Source of the DNA: Phymorhynchus buccinoides
Taxonomy: Eukaryota > Mollusca > Gastropoda > Neogastropoda > Raphitomidae
DNA: 64,000 nt
Reading direction: 5' to 3'
Assembly: GCA_017654935.2 (NCBI GenBank)
Contig: CM065713.1
Span: forward strand, 18,417,398 to 18,481,397
Below the pieces are notes generated by a model that did no database searches, was not told the origin of the DNA, and saw only the letters and a program-made list of their open reading frames with translations. Made by a program: the position numbers and the translations under genes. Below are positions 9,824-57,963 of the stretch, one piece after another (position 1 is the first letter of the stretch; each line of letters opens with the position of its first letter).

Positions 9824-12390
9824 ACAAAGCTGACGTACACATTGCAGTCAACACACAGTGAAACTAATATGGGGGGAGGGGAATGTGTGTGTGAGAATAG
9901 AGTCCAGAAGTAATGTGGCCTAAAGGTTGTGATGTAGCTTGAACAGGTGGGTCTTGAGAGCTGATTTGAAACATTGCAAGGACTGGATATGGCGAATTTC
10001 GCGTGGTAAGGAGTTCCAAACTGATGGGGCCGAAAAGGAAAAGGAGCGCTCACCAAACATTTTTGTTCGTGTACTAGGAACACAGAGAATTTTGGAATCT
10101 GAAGATGACCGCAATTGCCTTGATGGAGTATAGACAGAAAGCATGTCAGAAATGTAGCTAGGGGCATTTCCAGAGAAATAAGAATGACATAGAGTGGAAA
10201 TTTTGTAGTCAATACGTGCTTTGATGGAAAGCCAATGAAGGGATATCAGGAGTGGTTGAACATGATGATACTTAGAGACCTTGAGGACAAGTCTGGCAGC
10301 AGAGTTCTGGACTTTTTGAAGCTTGTCAATGAGGTGTTGGGGGCAGCCATACAAGAGTGAATTACAATAATCTAGTTTAGAGAGAACAAAAGCGCAGACT
10401 AGTATTTTAGTAGTATCTATAGACAGGAGATGGCGAATCGTACCAATGCGACGCAGCTCACAGTATGCTGACCGACAGATAGTTTGAACTTGTGAGTCAA
10501 CACTCATATCTTGAGAGATGTGGAAGCCAAGATTTCTAGCAGAAGGAGAAAAAGGTATTCGAGTGTCACAGACAGAGATGGAATCAGGCTTTGGGTACGA
10601 AAGTTTTCTAGATGGAGAGTGGATGAACAAGGCCTCCGTTTTGTCGTCATTCAGCTTCAGTTTGTTTTGTAGCATCCATGATTTGATGTTGCGAATACAT
10701 AATTCAAATGAAGATATTAGAAGGAAGAATGGTAGATGGGGATACAGGCTTGTGGAGTTGTGTATCATCAGCAAAAGACTGAGAATCAACTGAATGAGAA
10801 GTGATCAACTCGGACAGGGGTTTAGTGTACATGATGAAGAGGACTGGTCCAAGTACTGAGCCTTGAGGAACCCCACATGTGAGGCCAACCATTGCAGAAG
10901 ATGAGTCATTGAATGATTGATGGAGACAGACTGAGTTCGACCAGAAAGGTAAGACGAGAACCATGACAGAGCAGTGCTTGATATTCCATAGGTGATTTGA
11001 AGCCTCTTAAGGAGTATATGGTGGTCAATAGTATCAAAAGCAGCTGAAAGATCCAAAAGAGTTAATATAGATGCGTCACCAGAGTCAAGAGCTAAGAGAA
11101 TGTCATTAGTTACTTTCAACAGTGCAGTTTCAGTGCTGTGAAATGGCCTGTACGCTGATTGTGAACGACTGATGAGTTGATGTTCATTGAGATAGCCTAG
11201 GAGTTGATGAAGAACTAATTTCTCAATGATTTTTGATATGAAAGAGAGGTTGGATATAGGCCTATAGTTCTTGAGAGTGTTTGGGTCAAGGGATGATTTC
11301 TTTAGAAGTGGTTTGACAATGGCAGTTTTGAACACAGATGGAAAGGAGCCAGATGTTAGAGAGTTGTTGACAATATGGGTGAGAGTAGGGAGTAGTTCAT
11401 CAAGATACTCTATGAAAAGTGGCGTCGGTATAGGGTCAAGAGGACAAGAAGTGGGTTTAGCTTTTAGAATGATCTTCTTCAATTCAAAGGCAGTAACTGG
11501 CTGAAATTCCAAGAACGTGGATGTTGTTCCTATTTGGTCTAACAGGGTGGTAGGCCTAGGTGTAGAAGAAGCCTGATCAAGTTCGTTTCTGATCAGCTGG
11601 ATTTTCTGAACAAAGTAGTCGTTAAAGACATCAGGAAGGTCACTGACAGGGTGGGTGGTAGGGAGAGGGGTGCTTTTTTCCCGCCCCAGTAGTTTGCTGC
11701 AGATAGAAAACAGCCGACTAGAGGTCATTGCATTGTTTATTTGGTCAGTGTAAAAGGAGGATCTTGCTGTCAACACTATGTTCGCTATTTTTCGTTTCGC
11801 AGCGTTGAAGATTTGTTTCGTAACGGTAAGGGGGGTCTTAAGCCATGCTCTTTCAGCTACACGCTTTTCTGACTTCGCCAAGTTCAGTTCAGTGCTAACT
11901 AAAGGGTACCACGGCTCCAGTCTATCGGCACGCTCTTGGCGGTGACGTAACGGCGCCTGTGTGTCGATAACGCGAGTGAGAGCGCTGTTAAGGTTGTTGA
12001 CCGTGGGGCATGATTCAGGGCAGATAGTCGCGCGCAACTCTGCTTGAAATGCTGATCTATCCATGCCGCGTACATTACGAGACTGTCTGTACGATGGGGT
12101 GTCAGACGGGACAGACAAACATAGTTCACAAACAATACAGAAATGGTCAGAAGCAAGAGATTGAGTGACATGAGTAGAGCGTAGCAAATCATCATCTGGT
12201 CTATAAATTACCCAGTCCAGAATGTGGCCACGTTCATGAGTTGGCTCGGTAACAGATTGACTAAAGTGAAACATATCCAAAGCATCAATCATCTTAGTCG
12301 TTACAGGGTTATGCTGAGTATCAAAATGAACATTAATGTCTCCTAATATAATACACTTTCCAGAAAGGTTATTACAGTACTCTTTTTTTC
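9446..12390 (-). mobile_element. CR1/L2-like LINE, 5'-truncated, inserted in an older LINE
   Basis: The frame starts inside the endonuclease (GDINVHFD, then LASDHFCI) at 12390-12100. Reverse transcriptase blocks follow: NYRPISNLSFISKIIEKL, LLDLSAAFDTIDHHIL, GVPQGSVLGPVLF, the catalytic FADDTQ at about 10760-10775 and LKLNDDKTEALF, ending SFSAPSVWNSLPREIR near 9960. Two frameshifts (about 10950 and 10750) break it. The 3' end reads GCGCTATATAAATGATTCAC then (TTA)n at 9466-9500. Inactive. Confidence 0.88.
9640..9825. repeat. Microsatellites in LINE 3' UTR
   Basis: (CA)n 9640-9672 and 9749-9770, (TC)n 9771-9820. Confidence 0.85.
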
Positions 12391-12412
12391 TTATTTGATG
12401 TTTTTAGATTTT

Positions 12413-12500
12413 TTTAAAGGAATCCCACCATGCTGTTAGCCTTCTTCGTGATCGTATTTACGTGGGCTTTCCAGCTCAGATCAAAGGAAATCATTCTTTT
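12413..12500 (-). mobile_element. 5' piece of the interrupted older LINE
   Basis: Minus-strand frame reads SFDLSWKAHVNTITKKANSM then VGF, stop, KNLKTSNKK. This joins conceptually to HITLLMSLVRPHLEYS at 9438, matching the order found in LINE reverse transcriptases. Confidence 0.7.
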
Positions 12501-12503
12501 GGA

Positions 12504-12634
12504 TGGAAGTTCAGTTTAACGTCGCGTATCGGCTTTCGCCATGTACCCGTCGTAAGGCTGAACAAACCAACCAGGTTATAAACAAAAATTTATGTTCCCG
12601 AATCACTGTCTCAGCCAAAAGGCCGAGAAGCGAT
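12504..12634 (-). mobile_element. U2 snRNA-headed SINE-like element, copy 3
   Basis: Reverse-orientation copy: U2 head at 12634 reading leftward (GCTTCTCGGCCTTTTGGCTG) and the same body ending GAACTTCCA at 12504. The shared body and 3' end across three copies argue for a repeat family rather than random snRNA pseudogenes. Confidence 0.8.
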
Positions 12635-12639
12635 CATTT

Positions 12640-13651
<1,012 letters not shown>

Positions 13652-13734
13652 TATAGAAATTTTAAAAACAATCGGAGAATGTTAAATTCAATTGATATGT
13701 GCCTTTCTGGAAGTTATTTGACACCCAAATTGAA

Positions 13735-14532
13735 CCTATGATAACTTACGGGGCAGAAGTCTGAGGATTATTAGAAAATGGTTTCATGAGTGTACCTATA
13801 CATACTTCAAATAAAATAGTGTACGGAGAAACAGGACGTTATAATATCCTCTCTCTATAAGAACTTATACTAAAGTTATTAGATATTGGTTAAGATTAGT
13901 TAACCTGCCCATGAGCAGAATAGCTAGACAAGCTTATGAAATGTTAGTTATCCAGCATGAAAAAGGAAAATATAATTGGGTTTCATATGTCAAAAAAGTG
14001 TTAACTAAAAATGGTTTTGGGATAGTCTGGGTGTCTCAAGGGGTAGGAAATCCAGTTCAATTTGTTTCTGAAGTTAGAGATAGGCTAATATGTTGCTGCA
14101 AGCAAAACTGGCATGCAAATATAGTAGATGGAAACCCTAAATATGATTGGTTTATGTCCTTCAAAAATACTTTTGAGATGGAAAAATATCTTATGAAAAT
14201 TTCGCACAGGTATATCCTAGAGCTAGTCTTGCTAGTAAATTCCGTACACGGACTTTAGGCCTCAATGCCAATAAGAAATGGTTTGAAGTTTCCTCTGAAA
14301 ATTCATGCTTAATGTGTTCAGTCCCAAACTGTATTGAAAATGAAATACACTTTGTTTTTGATTGTCCAGCATATGAAGAAATTCGGGGAAGGTGTAGTAT
14401 ATTTAAAGAGCCAGTCATACAGGGAAGAAATTTGGCTCCACTTCGATTGAGTAAGAAAGAAGAATGGATTATTTCTTTTGCTAAATTTATTGCAGAAGCA
14501 ACTAATCTTCGAAAACAAAATGCTAATACATA
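13735..14532 (+). pseudogene. LINE remnant, C-terminal region with zinc-knuckle motif
   Basis: Frames read ITYGAEV at the start, then LVNLPMSRIARQAYEML, W-V-x-x-VKKVL, then after a frameshift near 14215 CSVPNCIENEIHFVFDCPAY and EEIR: the C-x-x-x-x-C...H-F-x-x-x-C-P-x-Y motif of LINE C-termini. No RT core remains. Different family from the LINE at 9446. Confidence 0.7.
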
Positions 14533-14867
14533 ATCATAATATTATATAAGATACTATACTGTCACTGCTGATACCGAAAATATCATAGTTGCTATTTTTG
14601 TGTTGCTGTCCAGCAAAAAATTGAGCAAAAGAATACTATAATTTATTGTTCGTAACAATGCGGGTACCAGATGGATAGTTGTTAGTATGCTATTGTTTTT
14701 TATTCCTCATAGAAAATAATATTATATGCTCGCAATGATGTTGGATGATTCGTTCGTTTGTTTGTTGTCCATTGTTTATTCTATTCTAACAGGGAATAAT
14801 ATATGCTTGCAAGGATGTAGGTTCTGGATTGCTAGCATGTTAGTAAAATGGTGTGTGTGTGCGAGGG

Positions 14868-14928
14868 AGATCGAGAGAGAGAGGGGGGATCCTGAGAGAG
14901 AGTGAGTGTGAGTTTGTGTGGATTGTTT

Positions 14929-15007
<79 letters not shown>
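14868..15007. repeat. GA-rich microsatellite
   Basis: Interrupted (GA)n with GTGTGTG segments. Confidence 0.9.
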
Positions 15008-15249
15008 TTGTGCTTCAGTTATATTTTTTATTTCTTTTTCATTTTTTCCAGAGGGCATAGGATGTAATAAAACAGTTTGCTATTTCTATTGCCCTTTATA
15101 AATAAAATTTATTCTTTCGTTAATTTCATTAACGGTATTTCAAATTTTGATATGCTGTGATTGTAATTATTGCGTAGCTGATACATTTGTTGTGTAATAA
15201 TGGCCGAATTGGTTGGAACAAGTGTCATCGATCATAAGTAGTGCTGATA

Positions 15250-15467
15250 GGGGAAGACGGGGTAAAAAGCGCATGGGCGGGTAATAAAGCCCACCCCAAT
15301 TATCTCATAAAATAAAGAAAATGTTCAGTCAAATTTGCCCATTAGACGGAATGCTAGACATTAACGCTCGTCTCATGGGCAAAATGAGACTGAAATTTGT
15401 TGTCATTTCATGAGATAATTGGGGTGGGCTTCTTACCCGCCCATGCGCTTTTTACCCCGTCTTCCCC
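15250..15467. mobile_element. 218-bp fold-back MITE with TA target duplication
   Basis: Inverted arms of about 60 bp (GGGGAAGACGGGGTAAAAAG at 15250 and its complement ending 15467), almost perfect. Flanked by TA at 15248-15249 and 15468-15469. A second weaker inverted pair (GCCCATTAGAC / GTCTCATGGGC) is inside. Confidence 0.85.
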
Positions 15468-15714
15468 TATAACTGATTTTTTCTCCAGTCACATTTACTT
15501 CTTTGCATATAGCTGCATCTCTTTCACACAAAGATAAACTGAAATCCTTCCCCCTTTTTTTTGCGTGTGTTCTATTCTTTTCCTTCCATCACTACTTTCT
15601 TTTTCCTTTACTTTTTGTAAAAAGTGATTAAAAGAAATAGGGCCAGCATGGCCGCTTGTGATACACCCATTGAAGAACGCTAAATTTTCAAGGTTTGATT
15701 TTGTTGATGGAAAT

Positions 15715-15835
15715 CTGTACCGGTCTGGAACAGACACATATGGGACATTAGTAAATATAAAGATGGTGGGAAAGATCCTGGAGGCAATGCCCGGAGGCAG
15801 TGCAACACCAGGAAAGTCCCGACTCTTTATTAATA
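15715..15835 (-). repeat. Dispersed repeat (inverted copy of 1388-1495)
   Basis: Contains GGAGGCAGTGCAACACC and GACACATATGGGACATTAG, the complement of the copy at 1388-1495. Lies about 290 bp upstream of the U2AF1 start codon. Confidence 0.6.
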
Positions 15836-16120
15836 ATAACATATCGAGTCTCTTAATTTGTTTGTTTTAACTTTTGTTCCTATATAATGTTTTTTCAATC
15901 TTTAATTGTGTTAAGTTATGAGTCTTTTAAAACTCTTTTGATTAAAAGACTACGTTAAAAACATAAAAAGATCAGTACAAAATTGTTTCTTAAGTTTGTT
16001 TTCTGTTTTTTTCTGTTGCACAAATCTAAAAATACGTCGCTCAAGTCCCAAACCGGAAATGCACAAGCGGCGTCCACAAAAAAAAAATAGAATCAACCAA
16101 CCCACAGATCCACTGGCAAG

Positions 16121-51056
<34,936 letters not shown>

Positions 51057-51329
51057 ATTAGTTGTGGTGGTGGTGTAGGCCTAGTGGTGATGGTAAGGAC
51101 AGGTGGGGGAGGGGGGGTGGGTTGTTAACATCAGAGATAATGACAGATAAGTGAGAGGTGAGCAACATTATCCCAATCAGTCACATTTTGTAGGAGATGA
51201 TCAAGGAGATTCATAATAATAATATGATAAAGGGGGTAAGGTTTTAAGCAGGGGTGTTTTAATGAATTAAAAAAAAATTCTGCAGGAGTTATGTTGAATT
51301 GGAAAAAAAATAGTGGTGTTTTCTTTTAA

Positions 51330-51335
51330 AATAAA
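51330..51335 (+). terminator. Candidate polyadenylation signal (proximal)
   Basis: AATAAA about 275 bp after the U2AF1 stop, in an A-rich stretch, so chance occurrence is possible. Confidence 0.35.
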
Positions 51336-51710
51336 AATAAAACAAATGAAAAAGAAACAAGTTCAGTGTTATCGTGTGTGAATTGAAAAGAAACAAGTTC
51401 AATGTTACTGTTGGTTGTTTGGGTTAGTAGGGGTTGGGGTGGGGGTCCTTAACATCAGCAAAAGGAAAAAAGCGCAGCAGTTTTTGTGTGTGTTTGTATT
51501 TTATTTTATTTTTAATGAAAGGGTTTGTTGGGTAGACATTTTCTTTCTCTTTTTTTTGTGCTGTGTAATTTGACTGTAATGTGGTGTTTATAAGCGTAGC
51601 ATTTAAGACATTGTCCATCAGTCAGTTTCATAGTGTTTTGTTTTTAAACTTGCTTGTTGTTTTTTCCCTGTTACATTTGACTCCAGGAAAAATGTTTTTA
51701 TCTTTTCTGC

Positions 51711-51897
51711 GTGTTGTCATTGACAACAACCATGTTGTCCCCATCAATTTGTTTTCTGAGTGTGTGTTTTAATCTTTCTGCGCGTTGTCATTGACAACAA
51801 CCATGTTGTCCCCATCAATTAGTTGTCATTGACAGCAACCATGTTGTCCCCATCAGTTAGTTGTCATTGACAGCAACCATGTTGTCCCCATCAATGA
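51711..51897 (+). repeat. Hairpin-forming repeat in U2AF1 3' UTR
   Basis: Four copies of TTGTCATTGACA(A/G)CAACC followed by ATGTTGTCCCCATCA. Each copy contains two overlapping inverted repeats: GTTGTCA/TGACAAC and GACAAC/GTTGTC. The RNA could fold into serial hairpins. Confidence 0.75.
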
Positions 51898-52130
51898 GTT
51901 TTCTTAGTGTGTGTTTTAAAGTTACTCTGTTTATTTACGTTTTAAGTTTGGACATGAGAAGAAAGAGAATACATAAAAGCTTTTCAAGACTCGGAAGCTG
52001 AGTTTTTCTCTGTGTGTTTGCGTTTGAGTGTATGTGCTTGAAGAGAGTGAACGTGTGTAAAGTTTGTTGTATATGTATGTTTGGGCTAGCATGCATGCAC
52101 GTATCTTGAATAGCATGTTTTTCGTTGTTA

Positions 52131-52136
52131 AATAAA
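52131..52136 (+). terminator. Candidate polyadenylation signal (distal)
   Basis: AATAAA about 1.08 kb after the U2AF1 stop, followed by TGTTTTAGTAG. Confidence 0.4.
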
Positions 52137-52199
52137 AACAAAACAAAAGACATGTTTTAGTAGTATATTTACACCCCTAACATGCACACAGTTAGCATT

Positions 52200-52440
52200 A
52201 ACCCCTTCCCTGCCCGATCCCAGTCTACTACTGGGTGTGTGATGTTATTGATGATGTCATAGCCCTGGTGCTTGGAATGATGGTTTTTGTTTTAGACTAG
52301 TCAGGAAAGATACATCTCTAGGTCTTTTTTGTTTTATATTTTTTTAATCTAACAGGTCTCTGTCCGGCAGTAAAGAAGTTGAAATATAATCATTGAATCA
52401 AACTTTTATTTTTCTCTTTGACTGATGGTGTTCAAATCTG
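52200..52440. other. Possible TTAA-type MITE left end
   Basis: TTAACCCCTTCCCTGCCCGA at 52199 resembles other piggyBac-like MITE ends; no right end located. Confidence 0.3.
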
Positions 52441-52445
52441 GAATC

Positions 52446-52745
52446 ATTAATAATAATAAACGGATATTTATATAGCGCTTTTTATCGATCACAAAGCGCT
52501 TTACAATCAGCATTGAAACATTCACACGCGCACAACAGACACATGCAAAACAGATACACACGCACGTATGTGCACGCATGAGAGTGAACGCGTTCTTGCA
52601 CACAGATATACACACACATACCCACACACATTTCATCAAACACATTCTCACTGAAACGCACACAAACTTACTCAAACATATACTTGTACAATCACGCACA
52701 CACGCGCACTCGCATACATAAAACACTCACGTGTACTCACACTCA
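52446..52745 (-). mobile_element. LINE/SINE 3' tail with CA-rich flank
   Basis: (AAT)n, ATTTATATAGCGCTTTTTAT and CACAAAGCGCTTTACAATCA, then CA-rich DNA resembling 36190-36350. Confidence 0.6.
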
Positions 52746-52749
52746 AGAC

Positions 52750-53720
52750 GCATACTCGCACACACTCCTCTTAGTAATCTATATTATAATACGCGTGCCG
52801 ATGATAATTTTTAATCTCTATTTTCTCCTAAGTCGCAGCGATTTTTGCCTTCAACTGTGAAATATAGGGGCACGTGTAGGTGCTTAACAGTTCTTCCAAG
52901 TGAAATTCACCAAGTCGTCGTTTAAAGCCTGGATTTCACATAAAATTTGCTTAACGGAGGGAGTGATTTTCAAGAAAGACAGTTTCACGGAATAGCCGTG
53001 ACAATGGAATAGCCGTGACGTCATATCCTTTACGCGAAACTTAGATTTTTTGTGCTTGAGGGAACAGCCGTGATCCCTGTATGACCTTTATGTCGGAGGC
53101 CCCCAACAACAATCACCAGGTAAAAACACTCAAACTGCCAAAATGTTTTCAAAAACAATAGTGGATTAATCCTTAATCGGGCCCCTTCGTACATACTGAG
53201 GGGGGGCAAACACGATGCTGCAATAGCCTGAGTAGCAGAATGTGTCGTCTGCTAAAAACGGTTCATTTTTAGACTGTGCGTGTGATAACAAAAAGCCGAG
53301 GCTAGGCCTAACTCACTGCACCTAGAAACTTTCATGGTTGCTTTGGTTAGAAAAAGGGGGAGGGGTGGCTAGGAAGGTGAAGAGGGAGGCGAGTAGGGCT
53401 TTTTTACAAATAGTTCCTCTACGTTCTGGAAGTTTGGTCTAACCATATTTGTTTTGAAAGGTGCATAACGGAGAACAACGCATCTGCGCTCATGAATTGA
53501 CAGGAAACCGAGCAAGCAATGATTAAGTGTGTGCTGTCTACTACAGTGTGTGTGTGTGTGTGTTTTCACAACATTTAGGCACCTACTTTTCTCAAAGTGA
53601 CAAAACCTAAGTCTGTTCTGTGCGAGGCTTGCAATTGCTTTCATGAAGCTGGGTCAGGTGTCCGACTTGACTGCTTTCCCTTCTTCCTCTTATAATAAAT
53701 TTTTTTCATCGACTGTCTAA
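52750..53720. other. No gene seen
   Basis: Includes repeated AATAGCCGTGAC phrases near 52990-53020 and a (GT)n at 53547. 53400-53430 partly matches the (GAA)n-tailed element. No coding potential recognised. Confidence 0.4.
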
Positions 53721-53727
53721 GAAGCCT

Positions 53728-53830
53728 TGATAGCTCAATAGGTAAAGCGGTGCGTCCGCAAATCTGTAGATCGCGGCACGCACCTCTACACACGACCGTG
53801 GTCGCGGGTTCGAGTCTGCCCCTCGCCACA
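53728..53830 (+). mobile_element. tRNA-like SINE head
   Basis: A-box-like GATAGCTCAATAGGTAAAGC (53735) and B box GGTTCGAGTCTGC (53806-53818), with about 60 bp between boxes including an inverted repeat GGTGCGTCCGC/GCACGCACC. T- and G-runs follow. Confidence 0.55.
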
Positions 53831-54055
53831 ATTTTTTTTTTTTATTTTTTTTGCGGGGGGGGGGGGGGGGGGTCATCATCTTTTTTAAAGGAGAGGGGAG
53901 TGGGCGGAAGGGGGCACCACCACATATTTTTTGGTCTCTTTTCTTCATTATTTACATCTAACCAGTTCTTTTTCTTCTTCAATCGCTCAGACAGGTTCCT
54001 ATCAATTGTGAACGCAGATGCTTCATGCTGCCGTGCGGAGCACAGGTTTATCTAG

Positions 54056-54130
54056 TAATAATAATAATACTGAACATTTATATAGCGCTTTACTCCCTTT
54101 GCAGGGAGCTCAAAGCGCTTTACATAGCCA
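54056..54130 (-). mobile_element. LINE/SINE 3' tail
   Basis: (AAT)n, ATTTATATAGCGCTTTACTC and GAGCTCAAAGCGCTTTACAT. Confidence 0.55.
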
Positions 54131-54134
54131 ATAA

Positions 54135-55700
54135 AACACAAATAAGTTAACATTATACACATAAGACTCGCTACAATCAAATAAAATATACATCAAATAA
54201 TATTATTTAAACAAAGCCCTGTTACCACAGGGCCACAAAATTTTAAACAATATTACAATATTATAGGAAAAACAAAATTGCAAGGGAAATCAAAGTTCAT
54301 TAGCTACGTTATTGCGCAAACACACACTTATAGAGAAGCACACACCACGCACACGCACACAAATCAGGAAAGGGTTAATAATGAACAAAATCCCTGGGAG
54401 ATAGAACTTCCCCAAAGCCAGCTGTCCGGAAGTCCTACTGGCTGAATGAATGGGGTGGTTCCTCTGGGTAGGGTTTCTCAATTGTAAGCAAATTCCAGTC
54501 CAGCTGTTTGGAATAGCAGCTGCCTTCTCTACTATCTGAAGGTCATCGAAGGTGATTTTTGCTCCCTTAGGAGGATGTTAGCCTGTGTGATGGCCCCAGG
54601 GGTCATTTGTTTTAGATCAGTGTAAAGTTGGGGTGGGAAGAGGCTAGGTTTTGCGATTAAAGCAATTTTGGGCAACGTTGTAGTTTAGAATCCCCTTCAT
54701 GTTTCACAACTCTCAACATCAAAAATCTGCTGCTTTCATTGTCATGAAAATAACTCCAGGCTGATCCTAACCCTATCTCTTTCCTGAGAATAGAGGTAGA
54801 ATGTTGCTTCTCAGTGAAAATGTTCAACACAAAAATTTGAAGGGGGGGGGGGGGGAGGGGGGAAAGTAAAAAAACAGCCCAATTTTGGACAACAGCTGTT
54901 GAGAATCTGATTAGTGGTCGCACAATGCTTTAACATCTCTACCCCGCAACGACGATGCTCATCCCACCCTAAGCATCAAGGAGAAGAACTCGGAAAGCCT
55001 AGACTTGGACACCCGTCCAAACGACATAGTACCAGACTGAACTATGTTCAAGGGTTCGCAACGCTATTGGGAATCAGCCTTGCCACGTCCAGAACCTCTG
55101 TCTCATCACCATCGCATCGTCTCCATCCCCGGGAAGACCCTGCTGTATTCAGGAATATTGTCCATAAGGGTCTACAACTGATTGGACGCTAAACTCCACT
55201 TAATTCAATTCAATGACACAGAAAGAGAGACGGACATATAGAAATACAGAGTCGAGAGAAAACAAGCGCGGATTCGCAATCGTTTGTGGCAGCGGTCTAT
55301 TTTTACCACTCCAATCATTGCATACACTGAGTCGCCTCCCCTGGCTTTTCAATAATTTTAATCTGTAAACCAGAATGTTATCTCTGCACCATTTCGTAAC
55401 TTTATATCTTTTGGAAAACATTTAAAAGGCCCCACAAGGCCGAAGAGGGCGTAAAGCCTTATTTCTCTCAAAACATTTAAAACTATTTATCCTACTTATA
55501 ATCATCGAAAGAAGCACCGCATACTGGTCATGTCTGTTGCAGTGTCTGTATTACGTATGTTTATTATTTTGTACGCTTTAAAATGAAGATTCATGTGCTC
55601 TGTTCAGTATACAATTCTTTCCATACCTAAGGACTGTAGATATGACAACTATTAAACCTAAATTTCATTCATACTTAAGGACTTATGACAACTGAAATGT
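54135..55700. other. No gene recognised
   Basis: Dispersed fragments: 54735-54800 resembles 18640-18720 and 57925-57965 (ATGAAAATAAC..CCTAACCCTATC). An open stretch at 54914-55192 shows no known protein similarity. Confidence 0.4.
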
Positions 55701-55716
55701 TACCTTAAGTATTTTT

Positions 55717-55893
55717 TGTTTGTGGCACAAGCCACAAACCTATAACTCACTTTGTCAGTCTGTCGGTCGGTCCAAAATTGTCGCACGCCACAAACGATTG
55801 TGAATCCGCGCTTGTTTCTCTTTTACAATATGTGCGACAATTTTGGACCGACCGACAAAGTGAGTTATAGGTTTGTGGCTTGTGCCACAAACA
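55717..55893. mobile_element. Fold-back MITE with palindromic ends
   Basis: Arms of about 60 bp (TGTTTGTGGCACAAGCCACA then AACCTATAACTCACTTTGTC and complement). Each terminal repeat contains its own hairpin TTTGTGGCACAAGCCACAAA. Part of the loop (CGGATTCGCAATCGTTTGTG) recurs inverted at 55265-55290. Confidence 0.8.
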
Positions 55894-56184
55894 AAAACAC
55901 GTAAGCTAATTTGACCGGCCATGGACGTAGCATGTGGCCCGGCTATGGCTGGCCCACATTTTTGCCAAAAGAAAGAAAAGAGCGAATGAAGGAAGTATAA
56001 AAAAGGAAAGAAAAGAGCACAGAAGAAATGAATAAAAAGAATGATTTTTATGTTTGAGTGAAAGAGATGCTAAATAAGTAAACTAATAATAATGATGACA
56101 CTGATTACAGAAAGTACAAATCAAGAATTATCATGGCAGTGCAACAAATGGAGTTGTTTGTTGAAATACCCTGGCTAAAAGACT

Positions 56185-56340
56185 CCAGGGATCACCCCAA
56201 ATGCCGAAGCACTTGAACACTATCATGACTATGATACTATGGTACCAATATGCATCAACTAGGGATGAGAACATTACGTTTGTGTCCGTTTCTGATTACC
56301 CCGCCACATGTTCAGCCACACTCCGTCTTCGGGGGATAAC
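56185..56340 (+). repeat. Dispersed repeat (copy of 33085-33235)
   Basis: GCCGAAGCACTTGAACACTA, GGGATGAGAACATTACG and AGCCACACTCCGTCTTCG. Confidence 0.6.
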
Positions 56341-56813
56341 AAATGGAGTGAATGCACTGAAGCATTTTATATTAATGACTGCCTTGTGATGGGGGGGGGG
56401 GGGGGGGGGGGTCAGAAAATAAAGTAAAGAAACAAAACGACGGGGAAATCCATGACCTCGATACAATAAATTATATAAAGACATGTGATTCCATTCCACC
56501 GTTTTAGCTTATTCTTTTAAGAGAGGCCACGCGTGTGTGTGCGCGCGCGTGCATGCGTGCACCCATACAATAGCCAAAAAATGACAGTATATGGCTCGCA
56601 CTTTGCAAACAACAAATATGAAATATCGAAAACTAGGGATTTTATTTCTGCGGTGCTTTATTTTACTACTATGCATAATATATGTCACAGGAAAATTTGG
56701 AATCCGGAAACATTCGGAATTTTCCTGAGAGAATATTCAAGTCATTCAAAACTTGAAAGTGATGTGTGCATCACCTCTCATTCTCTGTCAGTATCTCTTT
56801 CGTTTTGTCTGTC

Positions 56814-56959
<146 letters not shown>

Positions 56960-57337
56960 GAATAGCATGCAACCATGCACTTGCTTCGTAAAATTCGGAA
57001 TCTTCCCGGGAAAATTCTGAATGTTTGTTGTCCGAAAACAAAAGATCCTACATTACAAACCAACTGAAGCAGCAACACGCAGAGCTTATGGTGTGCTCGG
57101 ATTCCAATTTTTTTTCTCCGATTCCAAATTTCCCCGTGACATCATGCAAAGGCCCATGCACAAAAAAGTATTCACGCTAGAAGCTGATGACATTTTCTCA
57201 TTTGTTTGCCATGTTCCATACTGCTAAATCTGATAGTTTCTTTGCTTTATATATATATATTCCTTTATTCGTGTATGCTTTATAACAGTGCTGTTACTCT
57301 ATTTTCATTGTTCATTCTCTTTGAAGATAGACATGAT

Positions 57338-57675
57338 TTAAGGGGCCACCACACTACATACGATTTGATTCCGATGCGATTTCACATTTGTGAGGCATAA
57401 TACTCGTGAAATTCTACGGTATAATGAAATCTGATGAAATCCCACTAATTGTGTTCACTATATTGTAGTCTTCTGTACACGAATCTGATGAAATATTTGT
57501 ATCAGACATTTTATTTGATTCGTGTATTGGGGTCTACAGGAATATATTGATTCAGTGAAAATAACAAGTATTCTTAGACGGAAGTATTTCACGTGAATCA
57601 TTGCTCACCGTAGACATCGTTACAATCGAATCGCATTGGGTTCGAATCATAATAAGTATGCAGTGTGGTTCGCGT
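57338..57675. mobile_element. Possible MITE with CCACACT ends
   Basis: GGCCACCACACTACATACGA at the left and, inverted, CGCGAACCACACTGCATACT at the right, about 335 bp apart, with GATTCG-rich interior. Boundaries uncertain. Confidence 0.4.
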
Positions 57676-57963
57676 TGAAGTCAGAAGGAAGAGGGAAACA
57701 GACGCTTATACGTAAGTTACTGATCTACATCACTCAGTAGGATTGTAAACTTTAATAGTAATAAAGTTATTACACCTTTCTCATTTTCCTCCATATGCCA
57801 CCACCAAGTCCTTCCCTCTTCTGTTCTCTCTCTCTCTTTCTCTGGAACTGAAGTTTTGGTAAGCTTGTAATGTTTACGACCCTTAATTTCAAAGTCTGCT
57901 TTTTTTCCCGTTATGTATTAGTATGAAAATAATCATGGGTTGATTCTAACCGTATCCCTTTCC

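Larger units (their letters stand above)
51057..52150 (+). other. U2AF1: Probable U2AF1 3' UTR
   Basis: Non-coding, AT- and GT-rich sequence following the stop codon. AATAAA candidates are at 51330 and 52131; the second is followed by GT-rich sequence, so either short or long 3' UTRs are possible. A hairpin-forming repeat occupies 51711-51897. Extent is inferred. Confidence 0.55.

Noticed and set aside
54914..55192. 92-codon ORF
   Set aside because: No recognisable family, splice context or repeat relationship; too short to support as a gene.
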